A stretch of DNA of 64,000 nt from Parabacteroides goldsteinii (lineage in GTDB: Bacteria; Bacteroidota; Bacteroidia; Bacteroidales; Tannerellaceae), in contig NZ_JADNBB010000007.1 of assembly GCF_015550595.1 (NCBI RefSeq), positions 124,001 to 188,000 on the forward strand, read 5' to 3'. Position 1 is the first letter of the stretch. Each line of letters begins with the position of its first letter. The notes beneath the pieces were generated by a model. It did not search any database. It was not told where the DNA came from and saw only the letters and a list, made by a program, of their open reading frames with translations. The translations under genes were made by a program, and so were the position numbers. This document shows positions 12,964-21,870 of the stretch, piece by piece.

Positions 12964-13893
12964 TTATTCCTTCCCTGTGGCAAACTTACGTTTGAATAAT
13001 ATAGGCGATACCCCCCTGTGTTTCTTAAAGAATTTTCCGAAGGATGACTGATCGGAAAAATTCAGCATGTCGGCTATTTGCTGAATGGACAAATCCGGAT
13101 TCCGCAAAAGTATCTCGGCTTCGCGCATCAAAGCCTCACTGATCCATTGGTTGACAGTCCTTCCACTGAAACTTTTCATTATACGCGACAGGTACTCGGG
13201 AGTAATGCACAATTCGCCGGCATAAAAAGAAACAGTATGTTCTGTCCGGCAATGTTTGTTCAGCAACTGGATAAACAGGAAAAGCAATACATCTTTTGCC
13301 GGTGGATTCGGATTTACTTTATGGCGGTTTGCCTGATAGACGATGTTATTCATCTCCAGTAAAAAGCCACGGAGTTCGTTCAGGATGATATCGCGTTGCC
13401 ATGCATGTTCCGTACGGTCGATATTCCGCTCGATACGGCAGAGGCAATTCTCCAATAAAAGACCTTCCTCTTCATTCAGATGTTGGATAGGACGACTATG
13501 CAGGGAAGCGATATAAGCAGCAGGCATACGTCGGCTGTTCAACATAATCTCGGAAAACAGATTGCGTTCGATGATCAGATGGTACCCCTTGAAATCGGAA
13601 GAAAAACGAAAATTCTTTACCGAGTGCATATCCATTATATTCAACAACAGATTATCAGATAAATGATAGGTAAAATCATCTATGGTAATCTCTATGTCTC
13701 CTTGCCGAACCAGAAAGATGGAAAAGGCATCCAGGCGAATAGAAACATCTTCTTTGAATCCCGGATTCCTGTGATTGTTACCATCCATTCTCACAATAAC
13801 CAATTTATCCTGATAGGACTTCAGATTCATTTTAAAACGAAGCAAGTCCGCAATACTTAGCTGTAAAAAAGATTCTTCCATATCCATTTTCAT
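12964..13893 (-). CDS. AraC-family transcriptional regulator
   Basis: A 309-residue protein. The N-terminal part (about 1-165) looks like a cupin-type sensing domain. The C-terminal 100 residues form the double helix-turn-helix, with LCITPEYLSRIMKSFSG as the first and LSIQQIADMLNFSDQSSFGKFFK as the second, more conserved motif, then the usual GVSP. Ligand and targets are not evident. The start is uncertain: a TATCTTTG box at 13901-13908 would place transcription near 13894, so an internal ATG (13887 or 13881) may be used rather than 13893. It is divergent from the dinD-type gene, with a palindrome between them. Confidence 0.9.
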   Translation of the reverse strand: MKMDMEESFLQLSIADLLRFKMNLKSYQDKLVIVRMDGNNHRNPGFKEDVSIRLDAFSIFLVRQGDIEITIDDFTYHLSDNLLLNIMDMHSVKNFRFSSDFKGYHLIIERNLFSEIMLNSRRMPAAYIASLHSRPIQHLNEEEGLLLENCLCRIERNIDRTEHAWQRDIILNELRGFLLEMNNIVYQANRHKVNPNPPAKDVLLFLFIQLLNKHCRTEHTVSFYAGELCITPEYLSRIMKSFSGRTVNQWISEALMREAEILLRNPDLSIQQIADMLNFSDQSSFGKFFKKHRGVSPILFKRKFATGKE

Positions 13894-13900
13894 AAGGCTG

Positions 13901-13908
13901 CAAAGATA
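13901..13908 (-). promoter_or_regulatory. -7 box in front of the AraC-type gene
   Basis: TATCTTTG on the minus strand is an exact TAnnTTTG match only eight bases upstream of the first ATG, implying a very short leader or none. Confidence 0.45.
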
Positions 13909-13950
13909 GAAAATATATCCGAAAGCAGCTCCGGGTTGGTTTTATACAAC

Positions 13951-13974
13951 CATTTTGCGCACGTCCGCAAAATG
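13951..13974. repeat. Near-perfect 24-bp palindrome, intergenic copy
   Basis: Left half CATTTTGCGCAC and right half GTCCGCAAAATG (sharing the centre ACGT) differ from a perfect dyad by a single base at 13960. The same sequence plus the following ATC recurs inside the dinD-type gene at 14269-14292. It sits between two divergent promoters, 43 bp from the AraC -7 box and 73 bp from the dinD -7 box, where it could serve as an operator. Confidence 0.75.
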
Positions 13975-14046
13975 ATCGCACAACATATTAATCAACCGAT
14001 AAGAAATAATTATATAGAAATACATGCTTTATTCAATATCTATTTT

Positions 14047-14054
14047 TATATTTG
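14047..14054 (+). promoter_or_regulatory. -7 box of the dinD-type gene
   Basis: TATATTTG matches TAnnTTTG, 26 bases before the ATG at 14080. A purine-rich ribosome-binding stretch (ACGGAGACT) lies directly before that ATG. Both signals support 14080 as the start rather than an upstream one. Confidence 0.5.
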
Positions 14055-14079
14055 TAACAATTTAATAAAAACGGAGACT

Positions 14080-14913
14080 ATGAAAACAGAAGAAATTAAA
14101 GAGTTATTTACTCAATTTGAGAGTATTGTTTGTGATTACAATGGAGTAGAGTGTTGGAGTGCAAGAGAATTATATCCCTTATTAGGATATTCCCAATGGC
14201 GTAACTTCCTACCAGCCATAGAAAAAGCCAGAATAGCATGTAAAAATGCAGGCGAAGATACAACCTATCATTTTGCGGACGTCCGCAAAATGATCAGCCT
14301 AGCCAAAGGTGCTGAAAGAGAAGTAGATAACACTCTACTCACCCGCTACGCATGCTACTTAATTGCGCAAAATGGCGATCCCCGGAAGCCTGAAATAGCT
14401 TTTGCACAAAACTATTTTGCCGTACAGACCAGACGCGCAGAGCTTATAGAACAACGCCTATTAGACTATGAACGCATCAATGCACGCACCAAACTAGCCG
14501 AAACAGAAAAGCTACTTTCCGGCGTTTTATACGAAAGAGGCATAGACAGCAAAGGCTTTGCCACCATACGTTCCAAAGGGGATAAAGCGTTGTTTCGTAT
14601 CGATACCAAACTACTCAAACGCAAATTAGGAGTACCCGACAGCCGCCCTCTTGCAGATTTTCTGCCTACAATCAGTATAAAAGCTAAGGACTTTGCAGCA
14701 GAAATGACCTCCGTCAATGTGCAGCAGAACGATTTATACGGACAAACCTCCATCGAAAACGAGCATGTGGATAACAACCTGGCCGTAAGAGACATGTTGG
14801 TTAGCAGAGGCATATTTCCCGAACAATTTCCTGCCGGGGAAGATATAAAAAAGGTAGAGAAACGACTGAAGAAAGATGCTAAAAAGCTAAATGACCCCAA
14901 GAAGAAAAAGTAG
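14080..14913 (+). CDS. dinD: DinD-like DNA-damage-inducible protein
   Basis: A 277-residue protein close in length to E. coli DinD (274), an SOS-induced protein reported to inhibit RecA filaments. The N-terminal half carries the BRO/DinD pattern: ECWSARELYPLLGYSQWRNF, then HFADVRKMI and REVDNTLLTRYACYLIAQNGDPRKP in the same order (quoted in parts). The middle has a coiled-coil-prone segment and the tail is very basic (KKVEKRLKKDAKKLNDPKKKK). The codons for HFADVRKM form a perfect DNA palindrome. The ATG at 14080 has a Shine-Dalgarno-like sequence. An SOS role here is inferred by homology only; no LexA box was recognised. Confidence 0.85.
   Translation: MKTEEIKELFTQFESIVCDYNGVECWSARELYPLLGYSQWRNFLPAIEKARIACKNAGEDTTYHFADVRKMISLAKGAEREVDNTLLTRYACYLIAQNGDPRKPEIAFAQNYFAVQTRRAELIEQRLLDYERINARTKLAETEKLLSGVLYERGIDSKGFATIRSKGDKALFRIDTKLLKRKLGVPDSRPLADFLPTISIKAKDFAAEMTSVNVQQNDLYGQTSIENEHVDNNLAVRDMLVSRGIFPEQFPAGEDIKKVEKRLKKDAKKLNDPKKKK
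14267..14294. repeat. 28-bp perfect palindrome inside dinD
   Basis: The half site ATCATTTTGCGGAC (14267-14280) is followed immediately by its exact reverse complement (14281-14294). It encodes the conserved residues HFADVRKM. Twenty-three of its central 24 bases recur upstream at 13951-13974. Confidence 0.85.
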
Positions 14914-15052
14914 TAGGCGGCTTCCCCGCCGCTGTTCAAATTTGGAACAAATATATTCATTTTTCGACCATCGTTGTTTTGCTAAAAAGTCGGACATTTG
15001 CACCGGTTATTAGTTAAGGCAGTAAATATCAAAGAGTAGAAAACTATTCTCA

Positions 15053-15085
15053 TTCGAATATCACCCTATTGATATTTTAATTTTG
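15053..15085 (+). promoter_or_regulatory. Promoter of the RND efflux operon
   Basis: TTCG (15053-15056, one mismatch to TTTG) and TAATTTTG (15078-15085, exact) are 21 bp apart, within the Bacteroidetes -33/-7 arrangement. The start codon is 43 bases further. Confidence 0.55.
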
Positions 15086-15128
15086 GAAGAATCCGCTGCC
15101 GGGATTTTAAATAAACAATTACGAAAAA

Positions 15129-16244
15129 ATGAAGAAAAATTTATTTGCCAGATGCCTGAGCGGCATCGGGGTAGGGCTTCTTTGCCTTATAGCCAGTTCT
15201 TGTAAGGAACAACCGGCTATGCAGGTGAACAATGAGTACAAAGTACTGAAAGTGTCCACAACCGACAAAACCCTGAGCAGCCTCTATTCTGCTACCATCC
15301 GCGGACGTCAGGATATCGACATTTATCCGCAGGTCTCAGGATTTATCACCCGGTTATGTGTAGAAGAAGGACAAGCTGTACAGAAAGGTCAACTACTGTT
15401 TGTCATCGACCAGGTCCCTTATCAGGCGGCCCTGCAAACAGCAATTGCCAATGTGGAAGCTGCACAGGCTGCACTGAACACGGCAAAACTGACGTTCGAC
15501 AGTAAAAAAGAACTGCATGCACAAAATGTAGTATCGGCTTTCGACCTGCAAACTGCTGAAAATTCATGGTTAAGCGCCAAAGCACAGCTGGCCCAGATGA
15601 AAGCACAGGAACTGAGTGCCCGCAATAACCTTTCATACACAGAGGTAAAAAGTCCGTCCAACGGAGTTGTCGGAACACTCCCCTACCGTGTCGGAGCGTT
15701 GGTCAGCGCCAATTCGCCAAAACCGTTGACAACAGTTTCAGATAATTCGAACATGTATGTCTACTTTTCCCTGACGGAAAATCAACTATTGGCCCTCACC
15801 CGCCAATACGGTTCCAAGCAGAAAGCTTTAGAAATGATGCCGGAAGTCGAATTGCTACTGAATGATAAATCCGTTTATCCGGCAAAAGGGAAAGTCGAAA
15901 CGATCAGTGGAGTCATCGACCGCAATACCGGAACAGTCAGCCTGCGTGCCGTATTCCCGAACGAAGAAGAGATCCTTTACAGCGGCAGTTCCGGAAACAT
16001 TATCCTGTCTACAGAGAAATCGGGCAGTATCGTGATCCCGCAAACAGCCACATTCGAAATACAGGATAAAGTATACGTTTATAAAGTCATAGATGGCAAA
16101 GCGACATCGGCTCAGGTCAATATCACCCGTGTGAACGGAGGCCAGGAATATATCGTGAACGAAGGCCTGAAAGTCGGTGATGTGATCGTTGCCGAAGGTG
16201 TAGGTTTGCTACGCGAAGGAACTCCGATCCAGGTTAAACAATAA
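15129..16244 (+). CDS. RND efflux periplasmic adaptor (lipoprotein)
   Basis: Membrane-fusion subunit bridging the inner-membrane pump and the outer-membrane channel. The 371-residue protein has a lipoprotein signal (LLCLIASSCKEQ, cysteine at about residue 25). A biotinyl-lipoyl-like half (GRQDIDIYPQVSGFI, then VEEGQAVQKGQLLFVID) is followed by a helical hairpin rich in A and Q, the second lipoyl half with SPSNGVVGTL, and beta-barrel domains ending VGDVIVAEGVGLLREGTPI. It is the first gene of a three-gene efflux operon. Substrates cannot be read from the sequence. Confidence 0.95.
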   Translation: MKKNLFARCLSGIGVGLLCLIASSCKEQPAMQVNNEYKVLKVSTTDKTLSSLYSATIRGRQDIDIYPQVSGFITRLCVEEGQAVQKGQLLFVIDQVPYQAALQTAIANVEAAQAALNTAKLTFDSKKELHAQNVVSAFDLQTAENSWLSAKAQLAQMKAQELSARNNLSYTEVKSPSNGVVGTLPYRVGALVSANSPKPLTTVSDNSNMYVYFSLTENQLLALTRQYGSKQKALEMMPEVELLLNDKSVYPAKGKVETISGVIDRNTGTVSLRAVFPNEEEILYSGSSGNIILSTEKSGSIVIPQTATFEIQDKVYVYKVIDGKATSAQVNITRVNGGQEYIVNEGLKVGDVIVAEGVGLLREGTPIQVKQ

Positions 16245-16259
16245 TAGGAAGAACGGAAT

Positions 16260-19200
16260 ATGAAATTAAGAACCTTTATAGAACGCCCGGTACTATCAGC
16301 CGTTATCTCTATCGTGATAGTATTTATGGGTATCATCGGGTTGACCAGTCTGCCCGTCGAACAATATCCCGATATTGCCCCGCCTACCGTTATGGTGAGT
16401 ACAACCTACTTCGGTGCCAGTGCGGAAACCCTTCAAAAGAGTGTAATCGCCCCGCTGGAAGAGGCCATCAACGGTGTAGAAGACATGACCTACATGACAT
16501 CTACGGCAACCAATGCAGGAACCGTATCCATCATGGTATACTTCAAACAAGGTACCGATCCGGATATGGCAACCGTAAACGTGCAGAACCGTGTGTCCAA
16601 AGCCACCGGTCAGTTACCCGCAGAAGTAACTCAAGTGGGGGTCACTACTACCAAGCGCCAGACCAGTATGTTGCAGATCTTCTCGATTTACAGTCCTGAC
16701 GATTCATACGACGAAGGCTTTCTCGCCAACTACCTGAGCATTAACCTGAAGCCGGAAATCCTCCGTATCTCAGGTGTCGGCGAACTGATGGTAATGGGAG
16801 GAGATTACAGTATGCGTGTCTGGATGAAACCGGACGTGATGGCACAATACAACCTGATCCCTTCGGATGTGACCGCCGTACTGGCCGAACAGAATATAGA
16901 ATCGGCAACCGGTGCATTCGGCGAGAACTCTACGGAGACCTACCAATATACGATGAAGTACAAAGGCCGCCTGATACAGCCGGAAGAATTCGGAGATATC
17001 GTAATCCGTTCGACCGAAGACGGTGAAGTTCTGAAACTGAAAGATATAGCAGAAATAGAGCTGGGACGTGAAAACTACTCTTACATCGGCGAACTGACCG
17101 GGCATGTCGGCGTTTCCTGTATGGTATTCCAGACAGCCGGTTCCAACGCAACCGAGGTAAACCAGCAAATCGACGCTTTCCTCGACGAAGCACGTAAAGA
17201 CCTGCCGAAAGGAGTTGAGATCACACAGATGATGAGCTCGAACGACTTCCTGTTCGCTTCCATCCACGAGGTGGTAAAGACATTGATCGAAGCGATCTTA
17301 CTGGTTATCCTGGTAGTATATATTTTCCTGCAGGATATCCGTTCGACCCTGATCCCGCTGGTAGGTATCATCGTGTCGCTGATCGGAACATTCGCATTCA
17401 TGTCGATTGCCGGATTCAGTATTAACCTGATTACTTTGTTTGCACTCGTTCTCGTGATCGGTACGGTGGTCGATGATGCCATCGTCGTCGTCGAGGCGGT
17501 ACAGGCCCGGTTCGACGTCGGGTATAAATCTTCGTACATGGCAAGTATGGATGCCATGAACGGAATCAGTGCCGCCATTATCTCTTCTTCACTGGTGTTT
17601 ATGGCCGTGTTTATTCCGGTATCGTTCATGAGCGGAACTTCAGGTACGTTCTATACACAATTCGGTCTGACGATGGCGGTTGCCGTAGGTATCTCGGCGA
17701 TCAATGCATTGACTCTGAGTCCGGCGTTATGCGCACTGATACTGAAACCGTATATCAATGAGGACGGTACGCAAAAGAATAACTTTGCCTCCCGTTTCCG
17801 TAAAGCGTTCAATACTGCTTTCGATGCTCTAATTGCCAAATACAAGAAGGGCGTACTCTTCTTTATTAAACGCAGATGGCTGATGTGGTCGATGTTGGCT
17901 TGCTCGGTTGTCCTGTTGTTCTTCCTGATGAAAACGACGAAGACCAGTCTGGTACCGGACGAAGACCAGGGTGTATTGTTCGTCAACGTAACGACGGCAG
18001 CCGGTAACTCATTGGCAACGACCAACGATGTGATGACCAACATCGAGAACCGTATTAAAGACCTGCCGCAGATTAAGGATTATAACAAAGTATCCGGTTA
18101 CGGACTGATCTCCGGACAAGGAAACTCATTCGGTATGTTCATCATCAAACTGAAACCGTGGGATGAACGTACAGATAAGGAAGACCATGTACAATCGGTT
18201 ATCAACCAGGTGTACGGGCGGACTGCCGACATCAAGGATGCAAACATCTTCGCCATGTCGCCGGGTATGATCCCCGGTTACGGTATGGGTAATGCACTGG
18301 AAATGTATATGCAGGATAAAAAGGGAGGCGATCTGACCGATTTCTTCAATACGACACAACAATATCTGGGGGCCTTGCGCGAACGTCCGGAAATTGCAGC
18401 CGCCTATTCAACCTTCTCTATCAACTACCCGCAATGGGAAGTGACGGTAGATGCAGCTAAATGTAAGCGTGCCGGTATCACTCCGGATGCCGTACTGAGT
18501 ACCCTGTCAGGTTATTACGGAGGACAGTATGTATCGAACTTCAACCGCTTCTCGAAAGTGTATAAGGTGATGATACAGGCTTCCCCCAATTATCGTCTGG
18601 ATGAATCTTCACTGAATAATACTTTCGTACGTATGGCAAACGGCGAAATGGCTCCGTTAAGCCAGTTTGTAAACCTGACAAAGGTATATGGTGCCGAATC
18701 GCTGAGCCGCTTCAATATGTACAACTCGATCGGGGTTAATGCGATGCCTGCGCCAGGATATAGTTCCGGTGACGCCATCAATGCCGTAAAAGAAGTAGCG
18801 GCAACCAGCCTGCCGAAAGGGTATGGTTACGACTTTGCCGGTATCACCCGCGAAGAGAACCAGGAAAGCAATACGACAGCCGTGATCTTCGTTATCTGTA
18901 TCCTGATGATCTACCTGATCCTGAGTGCGCTTTACGAAAGCTTCCTGATCCCGTTTGCCGTAATCCTTTCCGTACCGTTCGGACTGATGGGTAGCTTCCT
19001 GTTCGCCAAGATCATGGGGCTGGAAAATAACATCTATCTGCAAACCGGTTTGATCATGTTGATTGGTCTGTTGGCTAAAACAGCCATCCTGCTGACTGAA
19101 TATGCTGCCGAACGGCGTGCCGCCGGTATGAGCCTGACATCTGCCGCACTGTCTGCCGCCAAAGTACGTCTGCGTCCGATCCTGATGACGGCGTTGACCA

Positions 19201-19487
19201 TGATCTTCGGTCTGCTTCCATTGGTAGTAGCGACAGGTGTCGGTGCAAACGGTAACAGTTCATTGGGTACAGGTGCCGTAGGCGGTATGTTGATCGGAAC
19301 ACTGGCACTGCTGTTCGTCGTGCCTTCCCTGTTCATCGTATTCCAGTATCTGCAGGAAAAAGTGCGCCCGATACAGTTCGAGCCGACTCACGACTGGCAG
19401 ATCCAGGAAGAAGTGGTAGAAGTAACCGCCGAGCGGAAAGACTATCTCGAAAGTAAAAAGAAAGGAAATCAAGCAGATGAAAAATAA
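16260..19487 (+). CDS. RND multidrug efflux transporter (AcrB/HAE1 type)
   Basis: Inner-membrane proton-driven pump of 1075 residues, with twelve membrane helices and two large periplasmic loops. The start FIERPVLSAVISIVIVFMG and the first loop pattern LPVEQYPDIAPPTV are classic. The TM4 proton-relay pair is present in GTVVDDAIVVVEAV, and the TM10 lysine in GLLAKTAILLTEYA. The length matches AcrB (1049) with a charged tail. It follows the adaptor after 15 bases and overlaps the outer-membrane gene by 11 bases. Confidence 0.97.
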   Translation: MKLRTFIERPVLSAVISIVIVFMGIIGLTSLPVEQYPDIAPPTVMVSTTYFGASAETLQKSVIAPLEEAINGVEDMTYMTSTATNAGTVSIMVYFKQGTDPDMATVNVQNRVSKATGQLPAEVTQVGVTTTKRQTSMLQIFSIYSPDDSYDEGFLANYLSINLKPEILRISGVGELMVMGGDYSMRVWMKPDVMAQYNLIPSDVTAVLAEQNIESATGAFGENSTETYQYTMKYKGRLIQPEEFGDIVIRSTEDGEVLKLKDIAEIELGRENYSYIGELTGHVGVSCMVFQTAGSNATEVNQQIDAFLDEARKDLPKGVEITQMMSSNDFLFASIHEVVKTLIEAILLVILVVYIFLQDIRSTLIPLVGIIVSLIGTFAFMSIAGFSINLITLFALVLVIGTVVDDAIVVVEAVQARFDVGYKSSYMASMDAMNGISAAIISSSLVFMAVFIPVSFMSGTSGTFYTQFGLTMAVAVGISAINALTLSPALCALILKPYINEDGTQKNNFASRFRKAFNTAFDALIAKYKKGVLFFIKRRWLMWSMLACSVVLLFFLMKTTKTSLVPDEDQGVLFVNVTTAAGNSLATTNDVMTNIENRIKDLPQIKDYNKVSGYGLISGQGNSFGMFIIKLKPWDERTDKEDHVQSVINQVYGRTADIKDANIFAMSPGMIPGYGMGNALEMYMQDKKGGDLTDFFNTTQQYLGALRERPEIAAAYSTFSINYPQWEVTVDAAKCKRAGITPDAVLSTLSGYYGGQYVSNFNRFSKVYKVMIQASPNYRLDESSLNNTFVRMANGEMAPLSQFVNLTKVYGAESLSRFNMYNSIGVNAMPAPGYSSGDAINAVKEVAATSLPKGYGYDFAGITREENQESNTTAVIFVICILMIYLILSALYESFLIPFAVILSVPFGLMGSFLFAKIMGLENNIYLQTGLIMLIGLLAKTAILLTEYAAERRAAGMSLTSAALSAAKVRLRPILMTALTMIFGLLPLVVATGVGANGNSSLGTGAVGGMLIGTLALLFVVPSLFIVFQYLQEKVRPIQFEPTHDWQIQEEVVEVTAERKDYLESKKKGNQADEK

Positions 19488-20844
19488 TATCATTCTATTA
19501 TCCGTCGCCACCCTCTCGTTACTGAGTGGGTGCGGCATCTATACATCCTACAAACCGGAGACCTCCGTTCCTGACAACCTGTTCAGGGACGAGGCGATGG
19601 CTACGGATACGACCAGCATCGGCAGTCTCGACTGGCGGGAACTCTTCACAGACCCACAATTGCAGACGTTGATCGAAAAAGGACTGGAGAATAACACCGA
19701 CATGCGCACCGCCCATTTGCGGGTACAGGAAGCCGAAGCAGCCCTGATGACTTCGCGTCTGGCTTACCTTCCGGCACTGAACCTGAATCCGCAGGGTACG
19801 ATCAGCAGCTTCGACGGTTCGAAAGCCGCCAAAAGCTATCAGTTGGCGGTAGCTGCCAGTTGGGAAATCGATATATTCGGGAGACTCACCAATGCAAAAA
19901 GAAGTGCACAGGCAGCTCTCGAACAGACTAAATCATACAAACAGGCCGTCCGGACACAGCTAATAGCCACTATAGCCAATTCCTATTACACTTTATTATT
20001 GCTCGACAAACAACTTGTCATCAGTGAACGGACGGCCTCTCTTTGGAAAGAGAACGTACAGGCGATGCGTGCGCTGAAAAAAGCAGGTCTGGCAGACGAA
20101 GCCGCCGTTTCCCAGTCGGAAGCGAACAGCTTGAGTGTGGAAGCCTCCCTCCTGACGCTACGCCAGCAGATCAACGAGATGGAAAACAGTCTCTCCAACC
20201 TGCTCGGAGAAGTACCTCACCGGATGGAACGGGGAGAATTGGATCGACAGGAATTTCCCCAGACACTATCCGCCGGCGTTCCGCTCTCCCTGTTAAGCAA
20301 CCGTCCGGATGTACGGCAGGCAGAATATTCATTGGCACAGGCATTCTATGCAACGAACGGAGCACGCAGTGCTTTCTATCCGAACATCACCCTCAGCGGT
20401 GTTGCCGGATGGACTAATAACGGAACGGGAATGATCACCAACCCGGGCGGCTGGCTGTTGCAGGCGATAGGCTCGTTGACGCAGCCGTTGTTCAACAAGG
20501 GCGCCAACATCGCCCAGTTGAAAATAGCCAAGGCACAACAGGAAGAGGCCTCTCTGGCTTTCCAGCAGAGCCTGTTGAATGCCGGAAGCGAAGTAAACAA
20601 CGCTTTGACACAATGGCAGACGGCACGCGGACGCATCCAACTGGCTGACCAACAGATCACAGCTTTACAAAAGGCCGTAAAAAGCACCCAGTTACTGATG
20701 CAACACGGAAACACCACTTACCTGGAGGTGCTGACTGCCCAGCAAGGCCTGTTGCAAGCGGAACTCTCGCAGGTAGCCGACCGTTTCGACGAGATACAAG
20801 GTGTTATTAACCTCTATCACGCATTAGGCGGAGGACAAGAATAA
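19477..20844 (+). CDS. Outer-membrane efflux channel (NodT/OprM type lipoprotein)
   Basis: TolC-like channel that completes the tripartite pump. The 455 residues begin with a lipoprotein signal (TLSLLSGCGIY, cysteine at residue 20). Two repeated helical OEP domains follow, the first containing LEIDIFGRLTNAKRSAQA-like text (WEIDIFGRL) and the second LSNRPDVRQAEYSLAQA. The tail has GNTTYLEVLTAQQGLLQAE, which is typical. Overlap with the pump gene indicates coupled translation, and a terminator follows. Confidence 0.95.
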   Translation: MKNNIILLSVATLSLLSGCGIYTSYKPETSVPDNLFRDEAMATDTTSIGSLDWRELFTDPQLQTLIEKGLENNTDMRTAHLRVQEAEAALMTSRLAYLPALNLNPQGTISSFDGSKAAKSYQLAVAASWEIDIFGRLTNAKRSAQAALEQTKSYKQAVRTQLIATIANSYYTLLLLDKQLVISERTASLWKENVQAMRALKKAGLADEAAVSQSEANSLSVEASLLTLRQQINEMENSLSNLLGEVPHRMERGELDRQEFPQTLSAGVPLSLLSNRPDVRQAEYSLAQAFYATNGARSAFYPNITLSGVAGWTNNGTGMITNPGGWLLQAIGSLTQPLFNKGANIAQLKIAKAQQEEASLAFQQSLLNAGSEVNNALTQWQTARGRIQLADQQITALQKAVKSTQLLMQHGNTTYLEVLTAQQGLLQAELSQVADRFDEIQGVINLYHALGGGQE

Positions 20845-20869
20845 GTATTACAGATAGACACAGAAAAGA

Positions 20870-20898
20870 AAGGGGGATGTCGCGATGATATCCCCCTT
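20870..20898 (+). terminator. Terminator of the efflux operon
   Basis: AAGGGGGAT (20870-20878) pairs with ATCCCCCTT (20890-20898) around an 11-nt loop and is followed by CTTGTTT. It separates the convergent efflux operon and arginase gene and may serve both strands. Confidence 0.8.
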
Positions 20899-20925
20899 CT
20901 TGTTTCCTGGATCTCGGATGCCACT

Positions 20926-21822
20926 CTAAATCCTTACTGTTATATAATCGATAATATCCAGGCAGAGATCGGTTGTCAAGTCATTCGTATCTAACTCGGG
21001 ATTGAGTTCCACCAGATCCATCGACTTCACCAGATTCGTTGAAAGGATATGATCGACAAAATCCTTAAACTCATCCGGCAAAAGTCCTTCACTCACCCGT
21101 GTCCCTGTTCCCGGAGCAAACCGCGGATCGATACTGTCCACATCAATACTGAAATGGACATTACGTATTTTTCTTTCCTTCAGCTTCCGCTTAATATCTT
21201 CGGCCACAAAACCGATTCCTTTCAGATGGATCGTATCCATGGTGTAAACGCTCAGGTGCTCCCGTTCAATCAGTGCCTGTTCGCCTTCGTCCAGGCTGCG
21301 GGTTCCAACGAGGAACACATTCTGCGGATTCACCTTATTTCCTTGTCCATAGACATTGACCAGCTCCTCGCTCCCCATTCCCATCAAGGCACTCAACGGC
21401 ATCCCATGAATGTTTCCGCTGGGAGAAGTTTCATTCGTGTTGATATCGCCATGCGCATCCAGCCAGATGATCCCGAAATCGTCGAAACACTTCCCTACAC
21501 CGGAAGCACTTCCAAGTCCAAGAGAATGATCGCCACCGATAACAAGCGGGAATGCCCCGCCGCGCAAGGTATCATACACCAGCTCCGCCAGATTATTATT
21601 CACCTCGACGATAGCGTCCAGATACTTCATGCTCTTGCCACGGGCAAATTTATCCGTTTCCGAAACGGGAGGAACATACAGATTCCCCAGGTCGAAGGCA
21701 CGATGGCCGTTCTTCCGTATCACCTTCATCAGTCCCCGTTCGCGCAGATGATTCGGGGCACGCTCCACGCCTTCCCGGTCGCAACCCAGATTCAAAGGAA
21801 CTCCTATTACGTTTATTTTCAT
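20926..21822 (-). CDS. rocF: Arginase
   Basis: Hydrolyses L-arginine to ornithine and urea. The 298 residues hold all the dinuclear manganese ligand motifs of the ureohydrolase fold: GGDHSLGLG, DAHGDINT and SIDVDSIDP. HGMPLSALMG and the C-terminal MDLVELNPELD are also typical. Length agrees with Bacillus RocF (about 297). It lies 47 bases after the ornithine aminotransferase gene on the same strand, so the pair converts arginine to glutamate semialdehyde. A hairpin lies between the two genes and could lower expression of this second one. Agmatinase is a less likely alternative. Confidence 0.93.
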   Translation of the reverse strand: MKINVIGVPLNLGCDREGVERAPNHLRERGLMKVIRKNGHRAFDLGNLYVPPVSETDKFARGKSMKYLDAIVEVNNNLAELVYDTLRGGAFPLVIGGDHSLGLGSASGVGKCFDDFGIIWLDAHGDINTNETSPSGNIHGMPLSALMGMGSEELVNVYGQGNKVNPQNVFLVGTRSLDEGEQALIEREHLSVYTMDTIHLKGIGFVAEDIKRKLKERKIRNVHFSIDVDSIDPRFAPGTGTRVSEGLLPDEFKDFVDHILSTNLVKSMDLVELNPELDTNDLTTDLCLDIIDYITVRI

Positions 21823-21847
21823 ATAATAATGTGTTAATGTGTAAGGT

Positions 21848-21870
21848 AGGGACGGTTCACGAACCGCCCT
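21848..21870 (-). repeat. Intergenic palindrome between rocD and rocF
   Basis: AGGGACGGTTC (21848-21858) and GAACCGCCCT (21861-21870) form a near-perfect hairpin that touches the last base of the rocD stop codon. There is no T run, so it is more likely a transcript-stabilising or repetitive element than a full terminator. It resembles the hairpin at 52087-52114 in containing TAGGGA and CGGTTC words. Confidence 0.5.

Noticed and set aside
13936-14079. N-terminal extension of the dinD-type protein
   Set aside because: The extra 48 residues do not look like the family, and a -7 box and ribosome-binding sequence lie just before the ATG at 14080.
14916-14930. Terminator after the dinD-type gene
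   Set aside because: GGCGG/CCGCC gives only a 5-bp stem and no T run follows, so the support is too weak.
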